In this document: in pieces, positions 50,339 through 52,286 of the stretch | How positions within the stretch are numbered: position 1 is the stretch's first letter | Layout of the letters: each line of letters begins with the position of its first letter | Assembly: GCF_000519085.1 (NCBI RefSeq) | Contig: NZ_KI912577.1 | Coordinates: 1,436,992-1,489,277, forward strand | Reading direction: 5' to 3' | Source of the DNA: Methylobacterium sp. 10 | Lineage (GTDB): Bacteria; Pseudomonadota; Alphaproteobacteria; Rhizobiales; Beijerinckiaceae | DNA: 52,286 bases | The notes under the pieces: model-generated | What the model saw: only the letters and a program-made list of their open reading frames with translations | The model's database searches: none | Told to the model about the DNA's origin: nothing | Position numbers and translations under genes: made by a program

Positions 50339-52286
50339 ATGGCCGATTTTAGAAGCAAAGGGCTAAAGTTCGAATATTTCGATGCGGCTTTGAACGTTGC
50401 GAATTTAGCAGTTAACTTGGTCTCGCTGATTCCTGGTGTTGAACTCCCTAAAGAATTGACCCAACTCTTTGGTGGTGCAGACACGGATCCGACCGTGGAA
50501 CGCCTGGATGATATGAGCGAGCAGCTCGATCAGATCGTCGAGCTGAATAAAAAGGTTCTTGCGGCAGTCGATGAAGTTCGAAATGATATAGATCAAAATA
50601 TTCTGTCAAATATCAAGTCCGACGTAGACGATGCTAAATCTTACGTTCATCAGTACTTAACAACAAGCGACCCTGAACTAGCCGGTAAATACCTGTTTGA
50701 GGCAGAAAGACTCTCGACATCTGCGGTCACGCGGGCGAAAAACTATCTCTTGGATAGTAACTCTGATGCCGCCATTGCCGTTCCGGCGCTGCTATCGGCA
50801 ATTACCACTCGAATCGCCGTCATCCGCGAGATCGGCGATGGGGCAACGTCTAGCGAACAATACAAAGGGACATTGCGAACGGCTATTGAATCGCTGTCCA
50901 CGGGCATCGAAAAGTTCGAAGAGACCGCCCAGAACAATATGCCGGCCAAGCTCGATGTTTGGGAGAGGCAAGCCGGTGATTTCACGCAGGTATGGATCAG
51001 AGTTTCCTACGAGCCGGCGTCCGGACCGATTTTTCAGGCCGAAATATTCGCAGGGGATAAGGGGACTGCATCGGTACAGCAGATGCTCGATGCTTCAACC
51101 CTCATTTCGGGCAACGGATTTCAATCTTTAAGAGAAGTGACTGATTATAGTGCCATCAAGGACCTATACGTAAGGCGCGCACCTGTCGAGCAAACTACAA
51201 AACCGAATTTTTTAACTGATTTCAATAAATTAGAAGAAGATACCTTCAACAATTATTTTAGAGAAGCAAGAGGCATTGAAAAACTCGAAAAGGCTGCCGC
51301 TGCCCTGATGAGCTTGACGCAAGGTCAGCATATCAAGGGTACAAACAGCGATGACAACAATATTCAGATTGATTCAAGTCTCGATGTAATCACCACCAAA
51401 TGGGGTGAGAAGTTGCTCGTCCCTCATACCCTGGAGGGCCTGAAAGGCAACGACACTCTCTTCGGTGGCCAAGGCGGCGACACGCTCCGGGGCGGTGGCG
51501 GCGGGATCGTGTACAGCGCAGAGGGCGACGGCAACGATACCCTTCACGGCAACGGCGGCGACGACATCCTGATCGGCGGCACGGGCAAAGACTGGCTCGA
51601 CGGCGGCGTCGGTGACGACCGTATGGACGGCGGCGACGGCATCGACATCGCGAGCTACAAATCGGCGAAGGCCGGCGTGATCGTGTCCCTCGATGAGCAG
51701 GACTGGCAGGCGGTCGTTCCGGAGAAGACGATCGTGTTTCAACCAGACCCTTTCCCCTCCGAGGGTGGAGTCATCATCACCCCCCCTCCCGTCATAACAA
51801 AAGTCCCGGCGGAGAAAGACCGCCTCCTGAACATCGAAAACCTCGAAGGCAGCGAGTTCGGCGATCAGCTCACGGGTGACGAAGGGAACAACGTCATCTT
51901 CGGTTTGGCCGGCAACGATACCATCAATGGCGGTAGGGGCGCGGACCAGATGAAGGGCGGCGTCGGCGACGACACCTACGTCGTCGACAACGCCAGGGAT
52001 GTCGTCGTCGAGGCGGCTAATGCCGGCACCGACATCGTCCGCTCGTCCGTCAGCTTCACGTTGGCGGTCAACGTCGAAAACCTAACGCTGGTCGGCACGG
52101 CTGCCCTCAACGGCACCGGCAACGCGCTGGCCAACACGATCGTGGGCAACGGCGCAGCCAACGTCCTCAATGGCGGGGCCGGGGCCGACATGATGATCGG
52201 CGGGGCCGGCTCGGACACTTACATCGTCGACAATGCCGGCGACAAAGCTATCGAGGCGAGCGACGGCACAGGCGCCGATCTCGTCA
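50339..52286 (+). CDS. RTX (calcium-binding) protein with helical N-terminal module, cut by window end
   Basis: Open from ATG 50339 to the last base, 649 complete codons, no stop. Residues 1-350 are a helical module without known domain: [20 protein letters not shown] and [20 protein letters not shown] (coiled-coil like), [20 protein letters not shown], then a beta-like part [20 protein letters not shown]. From about residue 363 come RTX nonapeptides: [60 protein letters not shown]. Spacers of the [20 protein letters not shown] type are typical of type I secreted proteins. The N-terminal part is AT-richer with Lys/Asn/Ile codons (AAA, AAT, ATT), unlike the GC-rich RTX part, as if two DNAs were joined. 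It should be exported by a type I system (not in window) and fold on calcium. The helical module could be a toxin or adhesin; that is inference. Confidence 0.88.
   Translation, partial: MADFRSKGLKFEYFDAALNVANLAVNLVSLIPGVELPKELTQLFGGADTDPTVERLDDMSEQLDQIVELNKKVLAAVDEVRNDIDQNILSNIKSDVDDAKSYVHQYLTTSDPELAGKYLFEAERLSTSAVTRAKNYLLDSNSDAAIAVPALLSAITTRIAVIREIGDGATSSEQYKGTLRTAIESLSTGIEKFEETAQNNMPAKLDVWERQAGDFTQVWIRVSYEPASGPIFQAEIFAGDKGTASVQQMLDASTLISGNGFQSLREVTDYSAIKDLYVRRAPVEQTTKPNFLTDFNKLEEDTFNNYFREARGIEKLEKAAAALMSLTQGQHIKGTNSDDNNIQIDSSLDVITTKWGEKLLVPHTLEGLKGNDTLFGGQGGDTLRGGGGGIVYSAEGDGNDTLHGNGGDDILIGGTGKDWLDGGVGDDRMDGGDGIDIASYKSAKAGVIVSLDEQDWQAVVPEKTIVFQPDPFPSEGGVIITPPPVITKVPAEKDRLLNIENLEGSEFGDQLTGDEGNNVIFGLAGNDTINGGRGADQMKGGVGDDTYVVDNARDVVVEAANAGTDIVRSSVSFTLAVNVENLTLVGTAALNGTGNALANTIVGNGAANVLNGGAGADMMIGGAGSDTYIVDNAGDKAIEASDGTGADLV

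Noticed and set aside
51440..52286. Tandem DNA repeat array or CRISPR at the right end
   Set aside because: The periodicity is the protein-level RTX nonapeptide (GGxGxDxxx) with variable codons, not a DNA repeat with spacers.

Overview
The window looks like chromosome or large-plasmid DNA from a GC-rich methylotrophic alphaproteobacterium. Methylobacterium/Methylorubrum is the best guess, judged from base composition, an N,N-dimethylformamidase locus, HWE-type kinases and short GC-rich dispersed repeats. This is inference; no rRNA or tRNA is present to confirm it. No CRISPR array, tRNA or rRNA was seen.

Region 1 (1-18.6 kb) is an amide-catabolism island. A decayed IS630 transposase and an OprB-type porin lead into a five-gene UrtABCDE/FmdDEF-like ABC importer (3.4-8.3 kb). 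On the opposite strand is a three-gene sensing operon: LuxR-type response regulator, soluble hybrid histidine kinase, and an AmiC-like amide-binding protein without a signal peptide. Next comes dimethylformamidase (small subunit at 12.7 kb, large subunit at 13.2-15.7 kb). It is followed by a Rieske-oxygenase-like protein that has lost ligands of both metal sites, a Sel1-repeat protein and a small unknown protein. The transporter operon and the dmfA operon share a bipartite upstream motif, CGTCTA-N5/8-AATAGCGGAG, a good candidate for the response-regulator site. The simplest model is uptake, sensing and hydrolysis of DMF or related amides to formate plus dimethylamine.

Region 2 (18.6-27.0 kb) is a mix of metabolic and regulatory genes: a SnoaL-like protein (just upstream), a methyltransferase, a GMC oxidoreductase divergent from an unusual HTH/receiver-like/GAF regulator, a LysR fragment, and an intact LysR divergent from an SDR and a pirin.

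Region 3 (27.0-33.0 kb) contains two cupins and a Crp-like regulator, a FecR-domain protein and a CHASE2-cyclase in a row. Two perfect TGTGA-N6-TCACA sites lie on either side, each upstream of a small secreted-protein gene broken by one in-frame stop codon.

Region 4 (33-43 kb) holds a D-cysteine desulfhydrase/ACC deaminase-family enzyme and two overlapping metallophosphoesterases. The 3' end of the second, with a palindrome that can fold two ways, recurs as a diverged copy 6.5 kb downstream. Between the copies lie a LysR pseudogene, a DUF2380-like protein, a cyclase-family hydrolase, SDR/LysR and a decaying VOC/SDR/SnoaL cluster.

Region 5 (42.9-52.3 kb) has an orphan receiver and three HWE/HisKA_2 kinases (one with a LOV-like domain lacking its cysteine). 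It ends in a large RTX protein, cut by the window end, whose AT-richer helical N-terminal module is joined to ordinary GC-rich RTX repeats.
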